Assembly: GCF_938028735.1 (NCBI RefSeq)
Contig: NZ_CALIMF010000002.1
Location: 1 to 64,000, forward strand
Direction of reading: 5' to 3'
Source: an uncultured Thermanaerothrix sp.
GTDB taxonomy: Bacteria > Chloroflexota > Anaerolineae > Anaerolineales > Anaerolineaceae
Length of the DNA: 64,000 nt
Positions 40,326 to 50,425 of the stretch are shown piece by piece (positions within the stretch are counted from its first letter, which is position 1; each line of letters begins with the position of its first letter). The notes under the pieces are model-generated. The model did no database searches, was not told where the DNA came from, and saw only the letters and a program-made list of their open reading frames with translations. The translations under genes and the position numbers were made by a program.

Positions 40326-40553
40326 CTACAGTGTTGAGGAGCCTCCAGCTCTGCGCAAGCGCTCTAGTTCCTGTTCCAATTCCTGTCGCCGTGCCTTTGC
40401 GGCTTCTTGAATATCCGCCAAAAACTTTTGGTAAGCCTGGACAATCCGCTGTTGCGTGCTTGGACCCGGCGCTGGCGCCAACAGCAGGCCCACCAAACTC
40501 CCCACAACCCAGCCGACCAGTAGACCCATTAAGAAACGACCAATCTGGCGCAT
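40326..40553 (-). CDS. Small YtxH-like membrane protein
   Basis: FLMGLLVGWVVGSLVGLLLAPAPG followed by an amphipathic charged helix. Confidence 0.6.
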   Translation of the reverse strand: MRQIGRFLMGLLVGWVVGSLVGLLLAPAPGPSTQQRIVQAYQKFLADIQEAAKARRQELEQELERLRRAGGSSTL

Positions 40554-40556
40554 GGT

Positions 40557-41558
40557 TCAACCTCCTTCTGCACCGTACAGACGTAGCATTTTGAAAATCC
40601 AGGGAGCACCTGCAGTCACCCATACCCCCACGATCCCATACCTAAAATAACGCAAGGCCATTGCGAACAGGCCCTCACTACTGCCTCCCAGCGCGCTTAA
40701 GAGCTGCCCAAAGACCATGCCCAATCCCGCATAGAACACTCCAAGTCCGACCAAGCCAATGCTGTAACGCAGGACCCGCTGTGCTAGAGTGCCTCCTGAG
40801 GGATAACTTTTCCATTGGTGGGTGCAGATAATCCATCCCACCAGAGCTCCAAGCCACGTCCCCGCGACGGTAACCAACCCCTCCAGCGAGAAGGGATGAA
40901 GGTGAATTAATCCAATTTTACTCTGGGCAATTGTCACCCACTCTTCAGGTAGCCTCCAGGTTCGAAAGATCATGGTGAAGCCCCAACCAATAACCGGAAT
41001 AGCCACCGAAGAGAGCACCGCCATCGCCAATTGCCCTGTCACCGACAGGGTAACCCACCATTTAGAAATGCGCGGCGCTATTCGCAAGAAAACCCACAAC
41101 AAGATAGCTCCGACCAGCCACCCTACGATTACATCACCAACAAAATGAACCCCTAGATAGACGCGCGAGATCCCAATAGCAAGAATAATCAACCCGATCA
41201 ACCACTTTACTGCCTTGTTCTTGATCAGCACAGCCCCAAACCCCCATAAACTGGCAGCATTTTGGGCATGCCCCGAGGGAATGCCAAACGAAGTCTCCAC
41301 CGCCAGTGCCTGAACCCGGCTATCCACCCAGAAAGGGCGCGGAGCATGGAAGATAAATTTCAGATAGGCGTTGAGTGCACTGCTAACTAATAACAATAGG
41401 GCAAACTGCAGGCCAATCGTGGCATCCACACACCAGAATATCCACGGCATCACTAGCAAATAAAATTGCTCGGTTCCTAACGTTGAAATAAAGGACATCA
41501 AAGGCTGTAGCCACAACCCCAGATTTTGGAAGACGATCACCCAGGCGATCTGATCCAT
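40557..41558 (-). CDS. PAP2 family phosphatase
   Basis: KFIFHAPRPFW; GIPSGHAQNAASLWG; SRVYLGVHFVGDVIVGW. Confidence 0.9.
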   Translation of the reverse strand: MDQIAWVIVFQNLGLWLQPLMSFISTLGTEQFYLLVMPWIFWCVDATIGLQFALLLLVSSALNAYLKFIFHAPRPFWVDSRVQALAVETSFGIPSGHAQNAASLWGFGAVLIKNKAVKWLIGLIILAIGISRVYLGVHFVGDVIVGWLVGAILLWVFLRIAPRISKWWVTLSVTGQLAMAVLSSVAIPVIGWGFTMIFRTWRLPEEWVTIAQSKIGLIHLHPFSLEGLVTVAGTWLGALVGWIICTHQWKSYPSGGTLAQRVLRYSIGLVGLGVFYAGLGMVFGQLLSALGGSSEGLFAMALRYFRYGIVGVWVTAGAPWIFKMLRLYGAEGG

Positions 41559-41631
41559 AAAAGGACACCTCTGGTATGATTTTCGACCAGGACAATTGAC
41601 GAACTAATTGATATTATTGTACACTCAAATT

Positions 41632-43992
41632 ATGAAGGCTACCCCGAAACGCTGGTTTTCCTTTCCAAGCGCGGTTTGCCTTATTGCCACGATGACAGTA
41701 GCTGCCTCGCACTTGAGCAGCACTGGCTGGACCGACAACCTCGAGAAAGTGACCCAGGCCGCTCTAGTGGGTGGAGTATTGGGACTGGCGTTGGGATATA
41801 GCCGTTTTCCCCGCCGACTGGCTTCAGCTATTGGGGGAGCATATACGGCCTTTTTCATTCCCTGGCAGTTGGGGCTATTGATTCAAGATCAATCTCTCTG
41901 GCTCGCCCGCTTAAATGTGCTCTATGCCCGCCTATATTGGGCCACCCAACAGTTTCTCAGCAACCGGCCTGTGACCGATCCGCTGCTTTTCTTGAGCAGT
42001 ATGCTGTTGCTTTTTTGGGGAACTAGCCTAAGCGCGGGTTATTTACAGGTTCGCTATGGCCGTCCCTGGATTCCCCTGATTATCGGTGGTGTTTCCATCG
42101 TACTGGTGGACATCTACCATCCCACTTTGGGGCAAAAAGGTACCGCCCTCGCAACTTATGGGGTTCTGAGCCTGCTCTTAGTCACCTTGCTCCATTACCA
42201 ACGCAACGCTGTCCAATGGGAGCAAAATGCCACAGCCGTGGATATGGAAACCGAGTTTACGCTTGGCAAATGGGCACTGGGCATTGCTCTGGCGATGGTA
42301 CTGCTGGCCTGGAACGCTGCCAATCTGACCACTTCTGTTGTTGAGACACCGGAGGGGGCAACGTGGTTGCGCTCCTCCTGGTTGACTATGCGCAAACGCA
42401 TGGAAAACCTCTTTGCGCCTCTGCGTGGGCCGGCTGTGATCACGGTACAGGTTTACTCAGCCAACCTGAATCTGGGTACAGGCGTTCCCATCTCTGAAGA
42501 TGTGGTGTTCACCGCCCGGGCCAGCCAACCCCGCCCCGAGGGAGCAGTATATTATTGGCGCGCCTATACCTACAACGAGTACGAGAACGGCGTCTGGAGG
42601 AACACCTTTGAAGAAGAGGTACCCTTTGAAGCGGAGGAATTCCTTACGTCTCCCGATCTTTACCGAGATCGTGCTAACATCGAATTTACCATTGAGGCTA
42701 AACATCACCTGGAGACCCTTTATGCGCCTACCATCCCCCTCCGCATCGATCGTTCTGTCACTGGCCTGATTGATCAGCGCCCAATGCCAGATGTTCCTCC
42801 AACCGAAACCCTTGCCATCAAAGTACAACCCTTGCTTCGCCCTGGCGAACGCTATACCGTCCAATCCTTGATCGCCCATCCTACGGAGGCCGACTTGCGT
42901 GCGGCGGGCCGCGATTACCCAGACTGGATACGTGAGCGTTACCTAAGTGTGCCAATACCCTTCACCTTTTCTAAACTAGCTGGCGCCATCGCTGGGGGAT
43001 TGGATAACCCCTATGATCAGGTAGTTGCCATCACCCAATACCTACGCGAAAATTACACATATTCAGCCACAATCCCCACCCCTCCGCGCGGTCGCGATCC
43101 GATTCTGTGGTTTTTATTCGACCTCAAACGTGGGTTCTGTAATTATTATGCGACTGCCGAAGTGTTGTTGGTGCGTTCCTTGGGAATTCCTGCCCGCCTG
43201 GCGGTGGGTTATGCCCAAGGAGAGCCTGACCCCACCAATACTCAGTTTACGGTTCGCCAGAAACACAGCCACGCCTGGCCAGAAGTTTACTTTCCTGGAA
43301 TCGGATGGGTTGAATTTGAACCCACTTCGGCCCAGCCGCTTATTACCCGTCCTTCGGGTGTCCGTCTGGAAGAAGGCAGTCTCCCGCCTGTGGCCAACCC
43401 CTCCCGCGGCAATACACGCGAACTGGCTGAGCAATTTAATCGCCTTGAAGAAGCAGAGATAGACGGGAACAGCAACATTTCCCCTTCCCCACCAAGTCCC
43501 ACCTTTATTGATCAATATGGGTCAATTTTTCTGCTTGGTCTTGCTCTAGGGGCACTAGTGTATGCCGTGCTACGCTTAAGTCAAGTTCTACGTACCACGC
43601 CGGAGCGCTCCTTCCCCGTTTATCTCGAACAACAACTCCTGAACCGGGGCTGGCAAGCTCCCAAATGGCTACATTTATGGGCCAACTACGTCCGCCTTAC
43701 TCCCATGGAGCGCTTGTTCCTTCAGGTTGAACTGATCGGTCGATTGCTTCATCAGGCTATTCCTTCTGGCACAACCCCCGCAGAACATATTTATGAGTTG
43801 ATTCGTAGCCATCCCCACCTCGAAGCTCCTGCACGGGCATTTCTGGCCGAGTACGAAAAAGCACTTTATAGTCTCTACACTGCCGACCTCACCAGCGCGC
43901 GCCAGGCGCTCAAGATGCTTTGGCGAGAGGCCCTACGTCTGTGGCTTAGGTGGAAACCCCAATCCGACGAGGTTAAACCAAGCCTTCCCTAA
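41632..43992 (+). CDS. Transglutaminase-like domain membrane protein (TgpA-like)
   Basis: N-terminal TM bundle; KRGFCNYYATAEVLLVRSLGIPARLAVGYAQG; HSHAWPEVYFPGIGWVEFEPT; C-terminal TM and DUF4129-like region. Confidence 0.9.
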   Translation: MKATPKRWFSFPSAVCLIATMTVAASHLSSTGWTDNLEKVTQAALVGGVLGLALGYSRFPRRLASAIGGAYTAFFIPWQLGLLIQDQSLWLARLNVLYARLYWATQQFLSNRPVTDPLLFLSSMLLLFWGTSLSAGYLQVRYGRPWIPLIIGGVSIVLVDIYHPTLGQKGTALATYGVLSLLLVTLLHYQRNAVQWEQNATAVDMETEFTLGKWALGIALAMVLLAWNAANLTTSVVETPEGATWLRSSWLTMRKRMENLFAPLRGPAVITVQVYSANLNLGTGVPISEDVVFTARASQPRPEGAVYYWRAYTYNEYENGVWRNTFEEEVPFEAEEFLTSPDLYRDRANIEFTIEAKHHLETLYAPTIPLRIDRSVTGLIDQRPMPDVPPTETLAIKVQPLLRPGERYTVQSLIAHPTEADLRAAGRDYPDWIRERYLSVPIPFTFSKLAGAIAGGLDNPYDQVVAITQYLRENYTYSATIPTPPRGRDPILWFLFDLKRGFCNYYATAEVLLVRSLGIPARLAVGYAQGEPDPTNTQFTVRQKHSHAWPEVYFPGIGWVEFEPTSAQPLITRPSGVRLEEGSLPPVANPSRGNTRELAEQFNRLEEAEIDGNSNISPSPPSPTFIDQYGSIFLLGLALGALVYAVLRLSQVLRTTPERSFPVYLEQQLLNRGWQAPKWLHLWANYVRLTPMERLFLQVELIGRLLHQAIPSGTTPAEHIYELIRSHPHLEAPARAFLAEYEKALYSLYTADLTSARQALKMLWREALRLWLRWKPQSDEVKPSLP

Positions 43993-44001
43993 ACCAGCCT
44001 C

Positions 44002-45126
44002 TTAGTTCCACAGACTCTGAAGTAGGCATACAACCTGCTGAAGCCCAATGGCTACACTTTCGGTTTCAATATATTCATTGGGGGTGTGAGCGTGACCGCC
44101 GCGTGCAAGACCAATGCAAATAGCCGCATAACCCTGGCTCAGCGGAACATTGGCATCAGTCGAGGCTTGCTCTAAGGCCGCATTCACCCCTAGGCGAGCT
44201 AAGCATTGCCGGGCTTTCTGCACCAAAGGATGAGATGATAGTATCGCCCCCGCCGGTCGATGCCCCATCCGCATCAACTCAATGCTTATCCCCCTACCCC
44301 ACCCTTTGTACTGGCGTAATAATCGTTGCATCTCCTCCTCAAACGCGGCAAGAGAGTCCTCTTCTTCACTACGTAACTCCACGTCCATCCAGGCTTCCGG
44401 AGCGCGGGTGTTCACAGAAACACCCCCTTGAATAACCCCAATGTTTAGAACGGTGCGAGACGAGGCAGGCAACGGCAAACGCAATATCTCGTGGGCAACA
44501 GCAATTAGAGTATGAATAGCCGAGGGGGTCTCCGGCACTGCCCAGGGATGCCCGCCAGGCGCCCGCACATAAATTCGGTAGCGCCTAACCGCCAGAGCGC
44601 GATGCACCACTCGCCCTAATCCAATCCCCTCCAGCACTAAATACGCCACTGGGCGATCCATAAAACGCCGTACAATAGCCTTCATGCCCCTTAAGTCGCC
44701 ATGCCCCTCCTCCCCAACCGTAGCCACCAACCACAGATCACCGGATAGCCGCCATCCATGGCATACTCCAAGACGCCCAATTCCAAGAAGGGTTGCCACT
44801 CCCAAGGCATTATCCCCGATGCCGGGACCGGTTATCTTGCTTTCAGAACGATTCAAAGATAAGGCTTGCCCCTCCGGAAACACCGAGTCCATGTGCGCCG
44901 TCAGAAGCAACGGGGCGCCACTTCCGCCGGGCAAACGAGCCAACACGTTACCCACTTCATCCTGTTCAACGTCCAGAAGGCCCAATTGGGTAAACTGTTC
45001 TTTTAGATAACTGGCACGCCGGGACTCGCTTAGCGAAGGCGCAGGGATAGCTTGAATAGTACAGGCTTGTTGCAAAACATATAGGCTAAGCTCTTTGATC
45101 AGAGAAGTGGGAACGGAGTCGCTCAC
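44002..45126 (-). CDS. M20-family metallopeptidase
   Basis: LLLTAHMDSVFPEG; GPGIGDNALGVATLLG; GEEGHGDLRGMKA; GGHAHTPNEYIE. Confidence 0.88.
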   Translation of the reverse strand: MSDSVPTSLIKELSLYVLQQACTIQAIPAPSLSESRRASYLKEQFTQLGLLDVEQDEVGNVLARLPGGSGAPLLLTAHMDSVFPEGQALSLNRSESKITGPGIGDNALGVATLLGIGRLGVCHGWRLSGDLWLVATVGEEGHGDLRGMKAIVRRFMDRPVAYLVLEGIGLGRVVHRALAVRRYRIYVRAPGGHPWAVPETPSAIHTLIAVAHEILRLPLPASSRTVLNIGVIQGGVSVNTRAPEAWMDVELRSEEEDSLAAFEEEMQRLLRQYKGWGRGISIELMRMGHRPAGAILSSHPLVQKARQCLARLGVNAALEQASTDANVPLSQGYAAICIGLARGGHAHTPNEYIETESVAIGLQQVVCLLQSLWN

Positions 45127-46133
45127 GGCACGCTGACAGAATCCCGTAGAATCTCAAGACGAGCCCGGGCAAGCCCGGGCAAGGTGTCTAATGCATAAAA
45201 TGGACCACTTCCTTCCACCACTAGAGAGGCTGAGATATTTCCATACAAGGTTGCCTCGAGAGGATCATACGTTTGGCGATACCCAGCCAAAAATCCTCCC
45301 CCAAACGCATCTCCGGCACCGGTTGGATCAGTAACCCGCGCCGGATACGCCGGTATCGCCCACCGTTTCCGACCAGCCCTTTCAAACAAATACTGTCCCG
45401 CTTCCCCCCGCTTAATCACCACAAACTCACACCCCCAGCTGGCGATGACTTCCGCCATTTCCCAAAGATCTGTGCTGCGCCCCTGAAACAGACGCCTAAG
45501 ATCCTCTTCTGCAACGAGAAAAGCCGTAACGTCGCGAACCAGCGGCGGTATTTGCTCCCACATGGCCGGATGCATGTACTCACGGCCCGGATCTAGCGTG
45601 ATCGTAGTTACATTTCCCTTGCGCAGCGCAGAAGGAAGCAAAGCATGGCTCAAATAGTCCATTGGAGCCAAGTGAGCAGCCGTGGCTTCTAGATAGTCCA
45701 TCGGGATATCGTTCAGACGCAAAGTGAGCGGCGTCGAATCCCCATGGTGGTTATGGCTTTGGCGCGGCGGCACATAACCCAATAACACTTTAGGGACCGG
45801 TATCCCTAATTGTGCGAACCACGCCAGTGGATTGGTCGTTTCCTCGGCATTTTCCAGATGACAAATGACTCGACGCAGGTCAACAGCCTGGGGCAAAATG
45901 CGGATGCCTCGCGTATCCAGACCGTATGTTGCAAAACTATCCAGCCATTCTTGTGGGTAGTCCTCGCCCACACGGCTGATCAATCCAACCGCATGATCCC
46001 AGATCAAAATCCCCACAGCCGCATAGATAGCGCCTCCTCCGGGCACATCTAGACGCGGTTTCCCTTCCAGCGGGAGGATAAAGTCCCGCTGGAGACGCCC
46101 GGCTACCACATAACGCAAATAATAAGAGCCCAT
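45123..46133 (-). CDS. PfkB family carbohydrate kinase
   Basis: DVPGGGAIYAAVGI; VIKRGEAGQYLF; VTDPTGAGDAFGGGFLAGY. Confidence 0.88.
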   Translation of the reverse strand: MGSYYLRYVVAGRLQRDFILPLEGKPRLDVPGGGAIYAAVGILIWDHAVGLISRVGEDYPQEWLDSFATYGLDTRGIRILPQAVDLRRVICHLENAEETTNPLAWFAQLGIPVPKVLLGYVPPRQSHNHHGDSTPLTLRLNDIPMDYLEATAAHLAPMDYLSHALLPSALRKGNVTTITLDPGREYMHPAMWEQIPPLVRDVTAFLVAEEDLRRLFQGRSTDLWEMAEVIASWGCEFVVIKRGEAGQYLFERAGRKRWAIPAYPARVTDPTGAGDAFGGGFLAGYRQTYDPLEATLYGNISASLVVEGSGPFYALDTLPGLARARLEILRDSVSVP

Positions 46134-46174
46134 GTCGGCTTATTTTCCACCCTTTACCGCCCAACCCCACTTAC

Positions 46175-46381
46175 TCAACGTCGTCCGCTTCCCAATTCAG
46201 CAATCTGCCTCAGCACACTCAGCACACTGATCCCCACCTTCACCCCATCTTGAGCGGTGAGTTTCACCTGAGCCTGAGACTGCTCGGCACGCTGAATCAA
46301 CAAGTAAGCAGCCAAAATTCCCGAAATTAACCCCAAGACCGCCCCTACAATTAGGGCATTACGTTTCCATGATTCCATCAT
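46175..46381 (-). CDS. Small single-TM protein
   Basis: MMESWKRNALIVGAVLGLISGILAAYLLIQRAEQSQAQV. Confidence 0.5.
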   Translation of the reverse strand: MMESWKRNALIVGAVLGLISGILAAYLLIQRAEQSQAQVKLTAQDGVKVGISVLSVLRQIAELGSGRR

Positions 46382-46394
46382 ACCCACACACTCC

Positions 46395-46853
46395 TCAATC
46401 GAATCTCCTGATTGCTTCAACGAATTGCCATAAGAGGCCCACGGCACGCTGCCAGGCGGCTATTATACCGTACACAGATAGCACAGGTTGCACGCTGCGA
46501 TCACCCCAGATCTTCACAATATCTCTTACCCGCTGCACCCCGGTTAATAACCATTGGGTCCAGTTTGGGAGGTTGACCATCAGGCGATAGAACACGACTA
46601 TCAGGGCTACACTTATAACTATGCCGAATAGAATCAAGACGAAGAAGGGTCCCATTAACCAGATTAAAGCAATCGCTGCCCACTGACCGCTGACTACCCC
46701 GAGCGGGCTGGGGGTGAAGATCAACGCCGCTATGGGCAGGATAACGATCAGCAGAAGAGCCAGCGCAATTGGAAGGTAGATTTGCGCAAGCACTTGCTTT
46801 TGATGCTGACGAATCGAGATTGGAGAAAAGCGCTTAGGCTGTTTTTCCACCAT
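46395..46853 (-). CDS. Membrane protein of unknown function
   Basis: Two strong TM segments; reads into the small TM gene and the PfkB operon on the same strand. Confidence 0.6.
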   Translation of the reverse strand: MVEKQPKRFSPISIRQHQKQVLAQIYLPIALALLLIVILPIAALIFTPSPLGVVSGQWAAIALIWLMGPFFVLILFGIVISVALIVVFYRLMVNLPNWTQWLLTGVQRVRDIVKIWGDRSVQPVLSVYGIIAAWQRAVGLLWQFVEAIRRFD

Positions 46854-46886
46854 GTCTCTATTTTAGCATGCTTCACCCCAATAAAA

Positions 46887-46927
46887 CACCAAACCCCAGA
46901 GGGGTTGTCATCGCCTCTGGGGTTTGG
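46887..46927 (-). terminator. Intrinsic terminator downstream of clpB
   Basis: CCAAACCCCAGAGG (46889-46902) / CCTCTGGGGTTTGG (46914-46927), 14-bp perfect stem; TGTTTTATT follows on the minus strand. Confidence 0.8.
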
Positions 46928-46940
46928 ACTATACACAGCC

Positions 46941-49532
46941 TCAAACGGCTACGGCTTCGCCCGCAACTATCGCCTGGAAGGTTAATCCATCCGGACCACG
47001 ATCCACCCGAATAGTATCGCCCTCTTTGAATTCGCCTGCCAAGATCTTCAGCGCCAGCGGGTCCTGAAGTTCTCGCTGGATCGCACGTTTGAGAGGACGA
47101 GCGCCAAAATCTGGGTCATAGCCGACTTCGGCCAAGTACTGGCGAGCCGCCTCGGTAACCTCCAAACGATACCCACGGTCTTCAATCAATTTCTCCAAAC
47201 GGCGCAACTGAATGTTGACAATTTGGACAAGATGTTCACGCGTCAGCGGCTTGAAGACCACAATTTCATCCACGCGGTTGAGGAATTCAGGGCGGAAATA
47301 AGCCTGCAGCACGCGAGTGACCTCATCTCGCGTGACCATTCCATGACGGCTTAACCACAACTCACTGCCTAGGTTGCTCGTCATGATAATAACCGTATTA
47401 CGGAAGTCCACTGTTCGCCCTTGTCCATCCGTCAAACGCCCATCATCCAGAACTTGAAGCAGGACATTGAAGACCTCGTGATGGGCCTTTTCAATCTCAT
47501 CAAACAGGATGACGCTGAATGGACGACGCCGCACGGCTTCAGTCAATTGACCGCCTTCCTCATAACCCACATAGCCCGGTGGAGCTCCGATCAGGCGTGA
47601 GACCGTATGCTTCTCCTGATATTCGCTCATGTCAATACGGATCATAGCGCGCTCGTCATCAAAGAGCAACTCCGCTAGAGCGCGTGCCAGTTCAGTCTTA
47701 CCCACGCCAGTCGGCCCTAGGAAGATAAACGAACCAATGGGGCGATTGGGGTCCTGCAATCCTGCCCGCGCACGGCGTACGGCATTGGCCAAGCTACGTA
47801 CCGCTTCTTCCTGATCCACCACGCGCTGGTGCAAGCGGTCTTCCATATGGATCAATTTTTCGGTTTCACCCTCCATGAGGCGCGCCACCGGGATGCCTGT
47901 CCACCGCGAGACGACCTCAGCGATCTCTTCAGCATCTACCTCTTCCTTCAGCAGCGCACCCTCGGCTTGTAGTTTGCGCAAATGCTCCTCCGCCGCGCGA
48001 AGCTGGGCTTCCAGTTCGCGCAGGGTGCCGTAGCGCAAGCGGGCAACTTTCTCCAGATCGGCACGCCGTTCAGCATCTTCGATCTCTATACGAGTCTGCT
48101 CAATCCGCTCCTTGATCGCACGCAATTGAGCAATGGCCTGCTTCTCAGCCTGCCAGCGCTCATGCAATTGGCGCGAGCGTTCCTTAAGCACCTTGAGTTC
48201 CTCTTCGATCTTTTCTAAGCGCTCGCGCGATCCTTTGTCCTGCTCTTTTTGGAGTGCCTGACGCTCAATCTCCAGTTGCATGATCTGGCGGTCAACATCA
48301 TCCAGTGCTTGCGGCTTGGAGTCAATCTCCGTGCGCAGGCGGGCTGCGGCTTCGTCAATCAAGTCAATGGCCTTGTCTGGCAAGCGGCGATCTGGGATGT
48401 AGCGGTGCGATAGCGTGGCTGCTGCAATGACCGCCGCATCCGTGATGCGCACACCATGATGGACCTCATAACGTTCTTTCAACCCTCGCAGGATGCTAAT
48501 CGTATCCTCCACTGAGGGCTCAGCCACATAGACGGGTTGGAAACGGCGTTCCAAGGCTGGATCTTTCTCCACGTATTTGCGATATTCATCTACCGTGGTG
48601 GCGCCGATCATGTGAAGTTCACCCCGCGCCAACATTGGTTTGAGCATATTGCTGGCATCCATGGCACCTTCCGCAGCGCCAGCCCCTACTACCGTGTGCA
48701 TCTCATCTACGAAGAGGATGATTTCGCCTGCCGCAGCCGTAATCTCTTGCAGTACGGCCTTAAGCCGCTCCTCAAATTCACCTCGGTACTTTGCCCCCGC
48801 AATTAAAGCGCCCATGTCCAATTGGATAATGCGCTTATGTTTCAGACCCTCGGGGACATCGCCCTTGACAATACGCTGGGCCAATCCCTCAACAATAGCA
48901 GTTTTACCTACGCCCGGGTCACCGATCAGAGCGGGGTTATTCTTCGTTCGCCGCGAGAGAATCTGAATCACACGGCGAATCTCCTCGTCGCGCCCAATCA
49001 CCGGATCCAGTTTACCTTGGCGCGCCATGGCCGTCAGGTCACGGCCATATTTTTCCAATGCCTGATAAGTTTCTTCAGGATTGGGAGAAGTGACCCGTTG
49101 AGTTCCGCGAATCTCAGCCAGCGCCTTGAGAATCGCCTCTTTGGTCAGGCCAAACTGAGCCAAGCGCTTACCCTCAATGCTATCGGCTAGCCCCAGGAGC
49201 AGATGCTCGGTCGAAACATACTCATCCTGCATGCCTTTAGCATAACGCTCGGCAGCAGCCAATACGTCCGCGAGGGCTTGCGAGACCCCAATCTGGGTCG
49301 TCGTGCCATACACTTTAGGACGACGTTCGAGATCGGCACGTACCGCATCGCGTATGCCGATAACGCTACCAGCCACCTTGGTAATGATTGCCGGGATAAT
49401 GCCCTCCGGCTGCTGTACCAAGGCTAGGAGCAAATGCGCCGGTTCAATAGCCTGATGACTCAGGTCGCGAGCCAGTTGCTGTGCCTGAAAAAGAGCTTCC
49501 TGTGCTTTCTGAGTGTAACGTTCTAGATTCAT
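46941..49532 (-). CDS. clpB: ATP-dependent chaperone ClpB
   Basis: [76 protein letters not shown]. Confidence 0.97.
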   Translation of the reverse strand: MNLERYTQKAQEALFQAQQLARDLSHQAIEPAHLLLALVQQPEGIIPAIITKVAGSVIGIRDAVRADLERRPKVYGTTTQIGVSQALADVLAAAERYAKGMQDEYVSTEHLLLGLADSIEGKRLAQFGLTKEAILKALAEIRGTQRVTSPNPEETYQALEKYGRDLTAMARQGKLDPVIGRDEEIRRVIQILSRRTKNNPALIGDPGVGKTAIVEGLAQRIVKGDVPEGLKHKRIIQLDMGALIAGAKYRGEFEERLKAVLQEITAAAGEIILFVDEMHTVVGAGAAEGAMDASNMLKPMLARGELHMIGATTVDEYRKYVEKDPALERRFQPVYVAEPSVEDTISILRGLKERYEVHHGVRITDAAVIAAATLSHRYIPDRRLPDKAIDLIDEAAARLRTEIDSKPQALDDVDRQIMQLEIERQALQKEQDKGSRERLEKIEEELKVLKERSRQLHERWQAEKQAIAQLRAIKERIEQTRIEIEDAERRADLEKVARLRYGTLRELEAQLRAAEEHLRKLQAEGALLKEEVDAEEIAEVVSRWTGIPVARLMEGETEKLIHMEDRLHQRVVDQEEAVRSLANAVRRARAGLQDPNRPIGSFIFLGPTGVGKTELARALAELLFDDERAMIRIDMSEYQEKHTVSRLIGAPPGYVGYEEGGQLTEAVRRRPFSVILFDEIEKAHHEVFNVLLQVLDDGRLTDGQGRTVDFRNTVIIMTSNLGSELWLSRHGMVTRDEVTRVLQAYFRPEFLNRVDEIVVFKPLTREHLVQIVNIQLRRLEKLIEDRGYRLEVTEAARQYLAEVGYDPDFGARPLKRAIQRELQDPLALKILAGEFKEGDTIRVDRGPDGLTFQAIVAGEAVAV

Positions 49533-49669
49533 TGAATACCTCCTTCGAGATTTCTAAATTTACCGCTAAAATAAGTGCGTATATCGCTTTTAGGTATAGC
49601 CGTGTTTTGTAGTAAATGTATTAGACCAATGTTAAAAAAACATATACCTTGATTGTAAAGATAGGAATT

Positions 49670-50425
49670 ATGAGGTCTCAACAACGCTGTGAGATTTACT
49701 GGTTAGGCCAGGTGGACTACGACACGGCATGGGCGTTGCAGAATCAAATTGCCGACGAAATTCATCGGGGGCAACGCCCAGCGACGCTACTGCTCCTTGA
49801 ACACCCCCATGTCTTCACCATTGGGCGCCGTGGTTCTCGGGCCCACATTCTGTGGGACGAGGCCGAATGCGCACGTCGTGCCGTCATTCTGCGGGAGGTT
49901 GACCGTGGCGGGGATGTCACCTACCACGGCCCAGGCCAGCTGGTTGGGTATCCCATCCTCCCCCTTGCCCAACCCAATTGGGAAGGAGAGCGCCTGCCTC
50001 AGATCGATTTTATTGGCTATCTGCGCAAACTCGAAGACTTGCTCATCCGTCTGTTAGAAACCTATGGCATTGTCGCTTATCGCCGCGAGGGGTTAACCGG
50101 GGTGTGGGTAACCTTATCCTCCCCCACCCCTCCAGCCCAACCGGCTAAAATTGCTTCCATCGGTGTCAAAGTGGATCGCTTCGGCATTTCCCGCCATGGA
50201 TTTGCCCTGAACGTTGCGCCTCAGATGGACTATTGGAGCGGTATTGTTCCCTGCGGGCTGGAAGGCGTTAGAATGACCAGCCTGGCCGAACTACTTCCCT
50301 CGCCTCCTTCTTTGCTGACCCTGGCCGTACGCACAGCCCGCATTTTTAGCACTCTCTTCGAATATGAACCCGCGCCCCTGAGTGATGGGAGAGGACTTAC
50401 TACTATCCAAAGTAGTAATTTATGA
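49670..50425 (+). CDS. lipB: Octanoyltransferase LipB
   Basis: EVDRGGDVTYHGPGQLVGYPI; IASIGVKVDRFGISRHGFALNV. Start 49649 (TTG) or 49670 (ATG). Confidence 0.93.
   Translation: MRSQQRCEIYWLGQVDYDTAWALQNQIADEIHRGQRPATLLLLEHPHVFTIGRRGSRAHILWDEAECARRAVILREVDRGGDVTYHGPGQLVGYPILPLAQPNWEGERLPQIDFIGYLRKLEDLLIRLLETYGIVAYRREGLTGVWVTLSSPTPPAQPAKIASIGVKVDRFGISRHGFALNVAPQMDYWSGIVPCGLEGVRMTSLAELLPSPPSLLTLAVRTARIFSTLFEYEPAPLSDGRGLTTIQSSNL

Noticed and set aside
42457-42879. 140-aa minus-strand ORF
   Set aside because: Antisense to the transglutaminase gene; no support.
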